64,000 bases of DNA from Omphalotus guepiniiformis (GCA_028554645.1 JAQOOI010000079.1:2046001-2110000), one strand, 5' to 3'. Shown: positions 45,541 through 58,697, counted from the stretch's first letter. A program made the numbers and translations. Notes: generated from the sequence alone by a model not told the origin.

Positions 45541-47844
45541 GTTAAGAGCATCCAGATGGCTCAGTGCCATTCTGAACTTGAAAAAGTCGACAGGTGTGTC
45601 CCTGGAGACTGCGTAGACATGATGCATGATGGTTGGGAAACAAGACGAGGCAACGATTATTGGTCACACAGAGGTCACACCACGTTCAGAGACTCCGAAG
45701 ACAGCGACTCCCGCCATTATTATTATCTTCCTTCCTTCCTTCCTTCCTTCCTTCCTCCCATGCACTATGTGTTCTGCTTATATTAGGCCATCACGAACGC
45801 CGAAAGCAGTCGCACCGACCCCTGTATACTTCAAGTTGTTGATTTCTCTCTTCTCCTTCGAATATCGTCTGATCGCCTTATCGACAATGCTAGAATGTCA
45901 AATCTTCAAGTTCCCTGGTCAAGCCGGTCTGATCTATCAACGCGTCACCTAAAATCCTTCTGTGCTATTTGGGACAATTCCCCAGGCCAATCTTGGCTGT
46001 TCCTTGAATATGCGAGCTGATGTTCTTCGTGATATTACCTGATATTACCTGAATCTTTCGCTATTGGTGCGGGGTGTCATCTAAGCTTGATTGGAATCTG
46101 ACGGTGATACTAATAGTATTCGCAGCTTACCTTGGGGCGGGTTTCCTGCTTAAGCTCATGTATCAGAAACCCGCACAGTTCATGGTGTTCTCGGATCCCG
46201 GAACTTAGCTGCTGCAAGGCTTAGCAGCGCTCTATCATCGAATAGTAAACTGAGGGACGGGAATTGCTGTTGAAACGCCTGGTCATCCTGTTTGCGGCAA
46301 TGTATGATGTTTGCCTATGGCCATGAGCACATTCGAGGCTGAAACGGCATTGATTATTCTTGCTCCTACTCCCGCTGTCTGAAGCACACGGTGTCTCGTT
46401 GGGTTGCAACAAGAGACATATGGTTGGACTTGTGAATTCGCGATGGATATACGTCTGATTAACCTTCTGCAATGTTCCCTCCACGGGCCCTTTATTGGTG
46501 GTAGTCAATCTACAATCAAATTCATATTTATGAAGAGCTCGACAAGAGTGTACGGTAGGAGACGGTAGGGCTGTGCGCCGCGCGCGCGTAAAGAATCGTT
46601 TTTGATGGGCAATACAGTATACTTACTTGCCAAGCCTCAAAGTCCCCATGCATGCACAGCATGAACTTGATTAATGGAGGCGTCGGATTATAGCCATGGA
46701 GCAGACTCTTCGACCTGCGAGCTTCAATTATCAATGTATGTCTTCCACTTCTCTGTTTACTTCTTTCTTGTATAACATATAGAACCTCCATTCTTAGTTT
46801 TCTGCTGCAAAACCATGAAGATTCGTTCAGCTTGACAAGTTTAACATACGTTGCTTGGGGAGCGCTCATCAAATTGTCGTGCGTTTTCAAGCTCAGAATG
46901 ATATGTTGGGAGTAACTGTTGGGAGTAATCAACGATTAATCAACCCCGGTTCAATCCCTTCGGCTTTTTCTCGCCGCACGAAATTGAATACTGTCTTGAA
47001 TATTGTCGCCGAAACCGTCCGTTGCAGGCAAGGCTCCGAGTCCCTGGACTCCCTTTTTCTCAGAGCCCATAGTTCATTCCTTCTGCGGTTGAAATGTCAG
47101 AGCGTTTTTGCCTCCCTAACTTTTTAGGGAACGACATAGTATTCTTGTTGATACCAAGCGGCAACGACATCGATTCGCTATCTATCGCTTGGGGCATGTA
47201 TGCCTTATGAAAACTTGCAAAACAATCGAACGAATCCATTCTCTGCTCTCTGCTACCAGATCGCGCTCTCCACACCCCTTGCCTTGGCTATGCTATTGAT
47301 GGCGCAGAAACGCAGAAACCAGATTTATAAATTTGACAAAGATCTGCAGGCAATGGCGTGACCTCGATTCTTGTCAGTTCTCATCTTGCCAATTCCGAGA
47401 CTTACTGAACGAATATTCACTGCTATTCAATTGTTTAGTCCCAAATATTGCATTCTCGTACCCTTGGCTCCGAAAGAATGGAGTTCAATATACTCTGTGT
47501 TCGGTATGTTGTATACATGACCGAAGTTTTCGCCGTTGCTAAGTGGCTGGGCTGGCAGTTCAAACCCATGTGAGTATCCACCAGGTGAACGGCCACGATA
47601 TTTTATTTGTTTACTGACCCTGAAACACACAGTAATCTGACATTGCAGTGATGCCATGTCATCCTCTAGGAATGGATGTCAACGAATGGTATATAAAGAC
47701 CCTCCTCGAGAATGTTTGAAACCTCAGGCAGGTCCTTTCCTCGACAACTTCTCTACTCCCTGTGGCTGGATCCACAGAGAAACTCATTGGCAGCTCCCAT
47801 CTCACGACGCTTCTTTGCTTTTTTTCGTTCAAGTCTTTTTCGAT
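45541..47844. other. Upstream region of the intact chitinase gene
   Basis: No gene was supported. A (CCTT)n microsatellite lies at about 45730-45757. Several short blocks (for example near 46110-46140 and 47225-47280) resemble the promoter regions of the other two chitinase copies, so the duplicated unit extends well upstream. Confidence 0.5.
47690..47696 (+). promoter_or_regulatory. TATA box of the intact chitinase gene
   Basis: TATATAAAG, about 155 bp before the ATG. The copy at 37.9 kb has TATATATAG at the same relative place (37828-37835), within a conserved block GGAATGGATGTCAA. Confidence 0.6.
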
Positions 47845-49538
47845 ATGCGTGGTATAAGCTTCATCACTTCAGCTGCCATTGCGGCGGTCCTCTGTATAAA
47901 TGGTGTCATTGCTGCTCCGGCGGCACCTCCACCTGCGAAGGGCGCAGCACCTGCGAAGACCCCAGCACCTGCTAAGGGGTCTAGCGGCGGAGGCGGCGTT
48001 CCAAAGGCGCCTCACTTTGTGGTTTACAATGACAGAGGGCCTAAGCCCGCTCCGGATGTATCGCAGATAACGGTGAGCCTTAAGGTCATCGAGTTCCTCC
48101 TTGTGGATCTTACTGATTTAAATCTTCATCAAGGGTTTCAACACAGTGTATGACCTCCCCGCCCATACATTGAATTAGCACGTGTACTAATATCAATCAT
48201 AGAGCGCTCTCTTTCATACTTAGTACTGGAGCCGCTGATATGGCGAAGGCATGGCAAACACTGCCCAAATCCGAGCGTACGACCATCAAGCAGCAGTATG
48301 AGAAAGCTGGCGTCAAGCTTATTGTCTCTGCGTTCGGATCTACTGAATTACCTACTACAAGCGGTAAAGATCCCAAGACACTCGCATCGACCATGGCCAA
48401 GTGGGTCAAGGACAATGATGTTGACGGAATCGGTAAGTGATCTTGGCTCTAAATTCCGAGAATTGATGGATGGAAACTGAAATTTCGCTCATAGATGTTG
48501 ACTACGAGGTTCGTATTCGCAGACAGAGGTGGTCTGTAGTCTTGCTGACTCTTTGGTGCTGTAGGACTTGCAAGCTATGACGGCTAGTAATGGAAAAGCG
48601 GAACAATGGTTAATCGACTTCACCAAGGCTCTTCGTGCTGAGCTTCCTCAGGGCAAATACATCTTGACTCATGCTCGTGAGTTTGTCTTGTTCAATTTGT
48701 TTTTGAATTTGAAAACGAATTTACATGCTTCCCATTAGCTCTTGCACCTTGGTAAGCTGTGCTCAATGATCCTATGTCAAACGATGATACGAATATCAGC
48801 ACAGGTTCAGTACTACATACAAGAGTGGAGCGTACCTCAAGGTTCACAAGGAAGTCGGAAGTATGATTGATTGGGTGAGCCTTCCTTACAAGTCGTGATC
48901 GATGTTGAATTGTCTGACATTGATCTATTTTTCAGTATAACCTTCAGGTAAGGGAATCATCACCGATATGATAGTATCGATGCAACCGCAACATGACTGG
49001 CTGATAATCCATCTCTTTTAATCCTTTCTTCAGTTCTACAACCGTACGTTCCTTCTTTCCCGATATCTTCCACATCCTTCTCATGCTATTGCGAATCCTT
49101 TGTAGAGGGTGCCGCTGAATACACCGATTGTGCGGGTCTCCTCGACAAATCCAAGGCTTTCCCCGGTACCGCTGTATTCGAAATCTCAAAGGCTGGCGTT
49201 CCAATGGACAAGATCGTAATTGGCAAGCCTGGTGGAACGGCCGACGCAACTACCGGTTATATTGCTCCTGACGCTTTGGCAAAATGTGTTTCGGAAGCTA
49301 CGGGAAAGAAGTGGAGTGAGTTTTATCGTTTTTTTCCCCTCAAAATACAAGGATCAATTGTCTGATTCCTTCCCTTTTTTTCCTTCTTTGAAGACGGCGG
49401 TGTGATGAGCTGGCAGGTAAGAAACCACATCTTTTCATGGCTGTTTTTTGTTCGATTGGTTGAACGTGTTTTTCTCTTTAGTACCCTTCGGCTGATTCCA
49501 AGTGGATTAAGACGGTTAAGGGCTCGGCCTTCAAGTAA
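47845..49538 (+). CDS. Secreted GH18 chitinase
   Basis: Hydrolyses beta-1,4-linked N-acetylglucosamine polymers. The ATG at 47845 opens a signal peptide (RGISFITSAAIAAVLCINGV), followed by an alanine/proline/lysine linker (PPPAKGAAPAKTPAPAKG). The GH18 barrel begins at HFVVYNDRGPKPAPDVSQI. Spliced exons give GFNT|VALSFILSTGAADMA, GVKLIVSAFGST and the intact catalytic motif D-G-I-D-V-D-Y-E. GKYILTHA|LAPW|FSTTYKSGAYL, IDWYNLQFYNQGAAEYT, KAGVPMDKIVIGKPGG and NGGVMSWQYPSADSKWIKT follow, ending with TAA at 49536. About ten short introns are present. The proline/alanine linker without a cellulose-type binding domain suggests wall or environment exposure. The neighbouring copies are degenerate, so this is the functional member. 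Confidence 0.88.
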
Positions 49539-49975
49539 TAGTGTACAAGTTCAACTGTTGTATAACTAATAGTGTTGTATGCTGTAGATGTTGTAGCAAT
49601 ATCAACGAGCGTTGTCGATTTTTTATCGGTTTGAAAAATATGAGCGCAGAACTTCATGCATCGTGCATTGTGATTGAAACTCGCTGCTGCGATTGACAGG
49701 TCCTCAAAACACCGTTGAACGTGTTCGAACATGCATCGGGGGCGGCGATTTCGGTGCTAGCACAACGCCTTCCAAACGTTTGCTTTCGCTTTACTCACAC
49801 ACAACATTAGATTTAAGCATAAGATGCGACGGGTCATAAGCATAGTATGAGGCAGAAAGCTACGTAAAGTGTATATAGACATAGCAGGCACATGATTGTT
49901 GTGTTGTCGCAAGCTCGCAAGGCGAACAAGAGGTGAAGAGAAAGCAAAAGACCCAGGTCCCTCCAAATTCGTTTT

Positions 49976-50947
49976 TTAAGCAGTCCTACGGAACAAAAAA
50001 AAAGGAGTGAGCATTGGTTCCGAAAAGTAAGAGAGTAATTGTTTGCTTACTTGTGGTGACTGGCCTTGATAGCTGCGACCTTGGCCTTCTTCTCCGCAAC
50101 ACGCTTGGCAAGGAGAGCATCGAACTCGGCTTTCTGCTCCTTCTGGTGCTCGAATTTTCGGCGCTTAACGGAGCGCAGATGACGACGACGTTGCAGACGG
50201 ATGGGAGTAACGAGACGTTGGATCTTGGGGCTGAAAAACAAGAGAAATATCAGTAAAAGGGGGAAAAAAAAGAAAAACAGAGCATTTCAGCCACTTACGC
50301 CTTAGTGTAAGGCTTAGCACCCTCCTTCTTCTTGCTAGTAACTTCTCTCCTAACAACATACTTCCTCACATCATCCTCCTTACTCAAATTAAAGAACTTC
50401 CTAATCTTAGTAGCTCTCTTCGGTCCAAGCCTCTTGGGAAGGACAGTATCAGTGAGACCAGGAATCTCCTGCTCACCCTGCTTAACAACGACAACGGATA
50501 GAACAGCGATATCCGGTCCGACGATACATCCACGGACGGATTTACGCTTACGTTCACCGGTACGACGGGGACGATAGCAGGAGTGGCCGTCGGAGAGAAG
50601 AAGACGGGTACGGTGGGGAAGAAGTACACCTTGTTTCATTGGGAAACCTTGCTTGTCGTTACCACCGGTTATGCGGAGGATGTATCCTGCGAATTCGTCG
50701 CCGAGGGAGTCGGCGGGGACTTCCTGAGCGATCTTTTTGTCGTAGAAAATACGGCTGGGAGGAGATGTACGTTAGGACTTTTTGTGTGGGTTTTTGGATT
50801 GAGAGAATGTGGACGTACTAGCGTTTCTCGTCGTCGAGGTCGACGAGCTTTTGGGCCCCAGTGGCCGGGTCTGAGAAAGATGAAGGAATAAGAAAATGGT
50901 GAGATGAAGAAGGGATAATGGAACTTACTGGCAATGTTGATCTTCAT
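49976..50947 (-). CDS. RPS6: 40S ribosomal protein eS6
   Basis: Structural protein of the small ribosomal subunit and the classic target of TOR-linked S6 kinases. The ATG at 50947 gives MKINIA. Spliced exons continue with [68 protein letters not shown] and QGEQEIPGL. The protein then runs through [29 protein letters not shown] and [12 protein letters not shown] to [16 protein letters not shown]. At the end, either K-TAA is read directly (stop at 50047) or a GTAAGC donor at that very place is spliced to GACTGCTTAA, giving HHKTA and a stop at 49976. The same splice sites remain in the pseudogene copy, which favours the spliced form. The usual C-terminal serine cluster for S6 kinase is not obvious. 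Confidence 0.93.
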
Positions 50948-51573
50948 ATTGACCCTCGCTTGAAATGAATGAACAACAACTGAGAGTTGCTGTCTACGCC
51001 TGCGTTACCTGAAAAGATTTATGAGAATTATGTCCGGTAAATCCACAATCCACAACAGATGAGTGCGATGCTAGAGCTTCCTGCACGAAACATGACGAAA
51101 CGAAGATAATCGCAGTCCACCAATCTGTCCCATCCAGCATACGACCCATCCTTCACCAGTCCGTCCAAAATACATGGTCACTCGCTACCATTCATGCGGT
51201 CGTTCCAAGCCAGCACCCAGCATATCCCATCGCAAGAACCAGAGAGAACCAATAAAGTATAGCAGCAATACACACCTTGAGGGCCTTGAGGGGGGAATTT
51301 GGATTGAAATCGACCTTGAAAGCACAGAGGGCCTGTCTGGGTTTATTTGTCTCTATTTCTACATTTTGTTACACGTGAAGAGACACTGAAAATAAGGTTT
51401 GGTACTATACAGCTAGTCCCAAGCCACATCTCGGCAACGTCCGGCACAGAATTCCTAAACAACGGGCGGCGGGCATTTTACTTGTTTTCTGCTTGTTGCT
51501 CGTCGTCGCTCGAAGCGTTCCTCAAGACCCTCTATTCTTCTTCTTCAAGACATCCCGAAAAAACTAGTCAGCC
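50948..51573. promoter_or_regulatory. Shared promoter region of eS6 (-) and uS15 (+)
   Basis: 626 bp between the start codons of two divergent small-subunit ribosomal protein genes. Pyrimidine-rich stretches occur just upstream of uS15 (CTCTATTCTTCTTCTTCAAG). No canonical TATA box was noted on either side. Coordinated expression would be expected. Confidence 0.5.
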
Positions 51574-52318
51574 ATGGGTCGTATGCACGCTCCCGGAAAG
51601 GGTATCTGTATGTGTTTACCTCTTTTCCGATATGGAGAACATGAATAAATTTTTGGGTTGATTGATTATTCTAGCCTCTTCTGCCTTGCCTTACCGTCGT
51701 AGCCCTCCTCAATGGTTGAAGACGACCCCAGAGGACGTTGTCGATCACATCATCAAGCTTGCCCGTAAGGGTCTCACCCCCTCCCAAATCGGTGTTACCC
51801 TTCGTGATAGCCACGGTATCCCACAAGTGCGCTTCGTCACAGGTAACAAGATCCTTCGTATCTTGAAAGGCCACGGTAAGCACTTTATATAGTATTTATC
51901 TTCTCGTGGTTTTGGTTAGGAACTCATGCACTGGCCCCGACTTTTCTTTTTTGTTTCGTCAATTTGCTCTGCACTCTGCACTCTTTATCCATATGAATTT
52001 TTTTTCTATGGATGCCTTTTTGTTTGGGAATAGGACTTGGCCCATCCATTCCTGAGGACCTTTGGCACCTCATCAAAAAGGCGGTCGCCGTTCGCAAACA
52101 TCTTGAAGTCAACCGTAAAGATAAAGACTCCAAGTTCAGATTGATTTTGATCGAGTCGAGGATTCACAGGTGTGTCTTTTCTTTCTTCGCTCTGTCATAC
52201 TCGGCAAACTCACGCTGTTAACTTATCTTTTAGACTTGCTCGCTACTACAAGACCAAGCAGCAGATTCCTCCGACGTTCAAATACGACTCGGCTACCGCC
52301 TCCACCCTAATTGCTTAA
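51574..52318 (+). CDS. RPS13: 40S ribosomal protein uS15 (S13)
   Basis: Structural protein of the small subunit, 151 residues, usual for the eukaryotic family. Four exons are separated by introns 51608-51674, 51876-52033 and 52170-52233, all GT-AG. Exon text gives [112 protein letters not shown] and [17 protein letters not shown]. Every block matches the family and no break is present. It is divergent from eS6. Confidence 0.97.
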
Positions 52319-54536
52319 GCGTCGATTTCGGCGCCTGAGCGATAGGACGGAGTCGTTCGCCGTACTATGTAGTCACTATGGAGAGATTGAAGGAGAGAGT
52401 ACCGAGAGCGAAAACCCGGGAGTTGCGTGTTACAATTACGAGTGCGAGGGTGTCATATGGACCTCTGATTGTATATGATTATACGACCCTTTCCCTACAT
52501 CTATGAGATTATCCATACTGCATGTTTCCCTCACCCCATTTCTTACCCGATTATCAGTAAGGCTTCAGATCCAGACCTAGACCTACATAGCTGAGCAACA
52601 GCTCGGTAGTTTTGTGAGCACGAGAAGCTTGTGATTGCCAACAGTGAGCTTTGCATTTTACCAGCATTTACCAGCATTGACCCTGCCGACTGCAAGAAGG
52701 AAGGGCAGAATGACAACATTGATTGGTGCCGAATTCGAGTTGGTACGGCCGCGGCATACCAAAAAGATGATCCCGAAACTTCACCGTCGTTTCGTCGTTT
52801 CTTTCTTCCCCTTCCCACTTCTACCCTCGATACATTCGGCATGTAAAAACAATGGCCGTCGCTAGGCTCGACGTTCTGCTTACGGCCTGATTTACGGCCT
52901 TGCTTTCAGCAGAATGACATCGCCGTCGGAGAGTTGGCACTGAAATGAACTTCAGAAGCAAGTGTTCCCTTTGCGGCTTTGCTGGAATTCTTTACATTGG
53001 ACATGAATTCCGAATCACCTCAAGGGTTCTTCAGCTTATAAGCGCGTTCGGCCCCTCGGAGAATGCAGAGAAAACTTGCTCGAGGATGAGTCATTGACGG
53101 GGTTCTTTGTTTTCTTGAAACGAACTGGGTTCTTGGATGGATTGATCCATCATCCAGCTCATAATCAGGACAAGTCGAATATAGCGGCACATTTGGAATA
53201 TATGCGCCAAATGTGCCGCTATATGCCCGGCTTGCGTACTCCAAATAGCAGTGGACCCGGTCTCATTCGGAAGAAATGGGAACATAGACTGGTGAGTCCT
53301 TCGCCACAATCACATATACATATACCCCCCCTTTTTTTTCTTTTGTCGCTACCTACTTCGAGCTGGTCGTTGAATTCTGGTTGTACAGTATAGACGTCGA
53401 CGAGGATTGTTTCAATTTCTCGTGGTCTGGTAACGTCAAATAATTCGGCTTCAAATTATACAACCGGGACAAATTCAGGGCAGACGATGGCACACGATAG
53501 CATATATGTACTGCAGCTACCTTTTGCTGCCCTCAAGTTTCTCCTGCCGCGATGTCATGTTGATGCATCGTCAAGGCACAAAGCGACATGGGACCGAGAT
53601 TCGATGTTGTTGCAGAGACTCGCTCCTATGGCGAATGCTAACAGATGCTAACCTTAAAGGTCCTCGATTCTCGAATCGCCTTAGTTCACGAATCCCGAAA
53701 CCCGAAAAAATCGACAGGCTCCTCACGAGCTCAGGAATCGCAAAATCGAAGTGAGTCACTTCCTCGACGCAGTTGGCCTTGTGGTTTTGCGCAGTCTATG
53801 CTAATAAGCTTCTTTTGACCAATGGATGCTCAAACTCTGATAGCATTGAGGCATATACTCAATCGCAAACTGTGGCACTGATTGATATCAGTCGGTGACT
53901 GTGAGTCGACGAAGCAGCTTGGTTGGACTGGAGCTTGAACCTGCCCTGTCTACTCCAAGGTCGAAAATTCCTAGGACACCACATATGCGCATCTTCTAAG
54001 AGAGGCGCCGATAAGATTTACCTTATTTATCCGTACCCCCCTGGTACTACCTCGGTTCCTTGCTTTCCGGGCTTGCGGAAAAGTGTGCGAAGGTTCTCCG
54101 AATTCAATTGCTGCGTTTGGAGCGCTTTTCTGTGCTTGATTCGATTCAGATATTCCTACCCAACATTCTTGTAGGAAGTATTGCATTGGGTAGACAAAAT
54201 CGTTAAGAAGCGTCGTAAACATACATAAAAACATATTAAGCGCCGTTGCCGTCGCGGTTTACAGTTCTACATTTCGAGCGGCTTTTCGGGTGGGTTGGCG
54301 GCATGGCATGGCATGGCTAACTCCAATCATGTTATTTCGTTTTTCATTCGGAATCGTTGACAGGGATTGTATCCCCGAAGGTATCTACTATCCTGCATCT
54401 CCCTGATGAGCCGGATAAATAAAAAGTCAGCGTTAGTTGTATTTAAATTAGACGGTCCATTCGTAGAAATGCTGCTTCCAGACCTACTTGCTTTATACCG
54501 CAACCCTTTCCTTTATCGTGCTTTCGAGGGTTAACG
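52319..54536. other. Gene-poor 2.2-kb interval
   Basis: No gene could be supported on either strand; all frames are short and unlike known proteins. The one notable element is the perfect inverted repeat at 53179-53224. Sequence before 54537 should contain the promoter of the Zn2Cys6 gene. Confidence 0.5.
53179..53224. repeat. Perfect 18-bp inverted repeat with 10-nt loop
   Basis: The arms at 53179-53196 and 53207-53224 (ATATAGCGGCACATTTGG and its complement) are fully complementary. The central 10 nt are AATATATGCG. They lie in non-coding sequence. Confidence 0.9.
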
Positions 54537-57500
54537 ATGCCTACGAGATCTACTTTGAGGTTGAAGGCGATGAGTGCAGAGGAACAGTTGCGGGATACGA
54601 ATCTGAGGAGGATAAGAGGTGAGTAACTAGTACTTGAGTGTTCCACTAGCCCTGCTAACTTTGTTCGATCTGTTCGTAGGTGAATTATCCTGCGCCGAAT
54701 GTCGTCGACTCAAACTTCGCTGTGATAAGAAGTCTCCTTGTAGTTCCTGTGTTCGTCGAGGATGCGAAAGCATTTGTCCGTGCGGTGCCTTTGAGCCTTG
54801 GACCGGTTCGAGGTGATTGTTTAGTTGTCGCTTTGCATCCGTGATGTGCGCGTGGAAGTCTCATGTGCATGTGCCTTGTTCCGCCAGGTACATCGTCGCG
54901 TCGTCGACACAGCTACATACCAAAATCTCCGCAATGTCCTCTCGTATTCGATCGCTCGAAGACGGACTTGCGATATTACAATCCTCCATTTCAGACGAAC
55001 GTCATCCGTTGTTGGAAGAACACCTCTTGAAGATCAAGTTCGATATTGAAATTACGAATCATGATGAATCTAGTAGCGGCAGTAATAGGGCGGAGAATCG
55101 AGGGTCGAGTAGTGGGGAAAATGTGGATGGTCAGGTCGCCATTGACGTTTCGTCTTTGAATGCTCTTGGAACGTTGACAATAGGGGAGGATGGCGAGGCA
55201 TCATATTTCGGACGGAGTGCTGGAGGGGAAACATTGATTCTTGTATGTATCCATACGTGATTCCTCACTCTCACTCGTTCGCTCAGTTGTCTCATCTTTA
55301 GACAGGTGACTATCTGAGTGGGGATGACTCGGACAGCTCCGAGAGTGATTTCGAAGATGTAGCTGAGGATGTTGGTATGAGCTCAATGACTGTCACCAAG
55401 CGTTTCAGTCGTTCTGCCAAACTAGATGATGAACAAGGTTGTGGTGGTACTGGTGCGAACCAACCTGTGAGATCTTCTCCCTACAAGGCTTCAGTTTATT
55501 AAGGGCTAACATTCTCTGGGAACAGACTACCTCGGTGCAAACCTCTTGTAGCCCACCGTCAGCAGAGGTACAAATGAAGGATCCGTACAAGCTCCATGCC
55601 ATACCTCCGGAACTATATGTCCTAGCTGACGGCGGTGGGGGAATGACAAGTTCATGTTCAGGAATCGAAGTTGCCGACCTACTCAGATACTTACCGACCC
55701 CTTCCCGTGCAGAATCCCTTGTCAACGCTTACTTCAACCACGCAGCCTTATTCTTTAGACCTATGAAGAAAACCGAGGTGTTTACTGTTGTTCTACCGAG
55801 AGTTTATTCGCAGTATGTATGCGTGGAAGGGGAAGGCAAGTCGTCTATCGCGTCGTGCTCTATATCAAATGAAACTCGGGACTCAACAATAACAACAACA
55901 ACTGGCGACTCAAAGTTCGAGTCTATGCTTCCTTCTCCACATCTACTAGCCTCTGTGTTCTTCATCTTTGCGCTTGGAGCGTACTATGATGTTTCCTTAC
56001 CTGCCCCTTCATACGCTTCCGAAGCCGAATCATGGTATCACCTCGGAAGAAAAGCACTCCTTGCTTCCCCAAGTCTTACTCACCTTCATTCCGACGACCC
56101 GGCGCTTACAAGAACTTCAAATCAAGACAGTGAACCTATCCGGGAACCAGGGTACGCTACCGCAAAGGTTTCATTTCAGAGTATACCTTTCCTAACGAAT
56201 GGACCACTAGATCTACTCTTACTTCATTACCGCACGAGACAGCTCAAGCGCTTGGATTGATGGGAACGTACTTCAGTGCGGTCGGAGAAAAGCGTTCGAG
56301 AGAAAGCGCGTGGTGTAGTGTCGGTTTGGCCGTGAAGATCGCACAGGGTGCCGGACTGCGTAAGGGGGCTTTCTTCAATACTCTATAGTCCATTTCATTC
56401 ACAATTCGGTTTCGGTTTAATGACTTACAGATCGCGATCCGGCGAGATGGGGGATGGACCCACAGGCTGTACAGAAGAGGCGTACTCTCTGGTGGGAGCT
56501 TGCTTTCGCTGATGCAAGAGATGTATGTGATAACGTGGGTTGATTGGTAGACGGCTGACCCCTTGAATCAATATAGAGTACGGCACTTGGGAGGCCGCCA
56601 TCTACTCATCTCGCTTTTGTGGATTGCGAGTTTCCGACTGACGAAGAGGCATCGCTCGACTCTAGCGGTGAAGTAATGATGGGTCGTAAGTCATTGACCC
56701 CCTGTAGTGTCGCTTTGCCTTGCATAAGACTCACGTTTTGTTTTCCCGCTAGCTTGGCGAATGAAACATGCATGCACGAAAGAACTATTCGCATCTATAA
56801 TTGAAACAACGTTAACAGCCAATTCACCAAGTTACGACACGATTCTTGACGTTGATCGAAAGGTGATATCGAGTGTGCATGCCATAAGGTAGAACTCACA
56901 TGGGGCTGATATTCAAGATCTTTTTCAGATTCGTCAATTCAAAATACCTCCTTACTTCAAATCTACAGCGAACCCCGATGACGACGGTGATGATCCAAAC
57001 TATCATGATAGTAGCATGAGTTTGAGAGACTTCTGGGGTACCCAGCTGATGAATTTTAGTAAGCTAAGAAGTTCAGAGCTATTCTCCGGACATAACGACT
57101 CACCATTTCGCTTCCTCAGTGATGTTGTACTTGCACCGTTCCTTCTTTGTTCACGCGGTCTCGACATGTCCGTCGAATCCACTAGCTTCTCCTTTCGCAC
57201 CATCATTCCTCGCTACATATCGAGCAGCCAATGAATTAATCAAAGCAGCTATGAATTTCTCGAATCGATGCGACAAGGTGGCTGGCCGGTCGTGGTTCTT
57301 ACTTTATCATGTATTCAGTGCTGCGGTCAGTTGAATGACCTGAGATCAAACTAAACATACTGAAGTACTGAATCGTTAACAAACAACTCGCAGGTGGCGG
57401 TAGGGACTGTAGCGCATAACTCACCAGGGTCGAATATCGCTGCTAGTGCCTTGATGGATCTTAGCATGGCTGTTGATTTCTTCGAAAAGTGCGCAGGGGA

Positions 57501-58697
57501 ATCATACCGCAACAAAGTTGCCCTCGTGAGTGTTCACATTGCCTTGCTTGCGTATGTCCCGGGGATGTTGTGGTGTTCATGATTCGTTTCGTTTCGTTTC
57601 AGCTGGTCCTTCGAAAATTGAAAGACAAAGGTCTACGCTCCTACACCAAATTCTTAGCATCCAGAGGTTCAATTTCCGACAAGACATTGGATAGTAATCT
57701 CTTCACGAAGAGATACGAAGAAGATGCCGACGAACTTGCTTTATTCGGTGGTCAAGCGAAATTGGTACAAGCAAAGGGTAATAAACCCAAACCGAAAAAT
57801 AAGAGGAAGATGAGCAGAAACCGGCGTAGTATTAGTCCACCACAAGAATCTCCTACATCATCAGGATCACCCACAGCTTCGGCTTCGGCTTCGGCTTCGG
57901 TATCTCCAAGAACGTCTATGTCTTCCGACGACTCTGCCAGTTACGACTTGCTCACACCAGGAGGCTCCCATTTTAATATTTTAGCGCAGATGACAAACGG
58001 TGAAGCAGCCGAACTTGCAGTAGGCGTGGAGTCACAATCGCCGCCATATTCAAGTTGTAATGGGGAAATGTTTCCTATGGATGTCATCGTCGATGTGGAT
58101 CTTCAGGACGCGTTTGCATTTGGTGATACCGCAATGGGCTCACGAATTGAAAAGTTGACGCCTGTGGTTCATGATATTGGGTTGTCGGAAGATCCTGGTA
58201 GACAATCTCGATCTATGGAGGGTATACATCCTTCTTTAGTCGAGTATTTGAGTGGGATCGAATCTCGAACAACATCGCACGACTGGGATTCAGATACTCC
58301 CATATCAAATTTCCCTGTGACGACGACGACGATGACAGGACGAGATTCATGGCCCAATACAGCTCTCCCGCTTCCTCTTCCGAATCCTACACCCACTTCA
58401 AATTTCCCAGTCAGTTCCTCTGTCTTACCTACGGATTTCTCGCAAGAGGAACTCACCAAACTATACACTCACATCTCATCTTTTATTACTCAGAAACTAC
58501 CCGAATACTCTCCTCCCTCATTATCTCCTCTACTTCCAAGATCTACTTTCTCGTTCCAGCCACCAGGTGACCAGCTACCACCTATTTCTCTCCTCATGGG
58601 GCAGAGGAGGGGATTCTCCGGGTCGTCGCGTTCTGCTGCGCAGGAAGATCATCCAGAGAATTTTTATGAATGGTTCATGCGAGGGGAAAGAATATAG
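54537..58697 (+). CDS. Zn2Cys6 fungal transcription factor
   Basis: The ATG at 54537 gives MPTRSTLRLKAMSAEEQLRD. An intron at the R-G junction leads to the DNA-binding cluster C-AE-C-RRLKLR-C-DKKSP-C-SS-C-VRRGCESI-C. Then comes a linker and coiled coil (LHTKISAMSSRIRSLEDGLA) and an acidic serine-rich stretch (GDDSDSSESDFEDVAEDVG). The fungal-specific transcription factor domain follows: LRYLPTPSRAESLVNAYFNH, ALGAYYDVSLPAPSYASEAE, LMGTYFSAVGEKRSRESAW, AGLHRDPARWGMDP, RRTLWWELAFADARDSTALG and RPPS. The C-terminal 350 residues are low-complexity, with a GCTTCG repeat coding ASASAS near 57875. Many short introns are present and no break was found. It binds as a nuclear regulator of unknown targets. 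Confidence 0.85.

Noticed and set aside
45484..45952. Overlapping plus-strand frames around the (CCTT)n run
   Set aside because: Low-complexity frames created by the microsatellite. The minus strand has a more protein-like helical segment.
50047..50359. Separate small genes on the minus strand
   Set aside because: They are exons of eS6 (and 51671-51883 minus is antisense to uS15).
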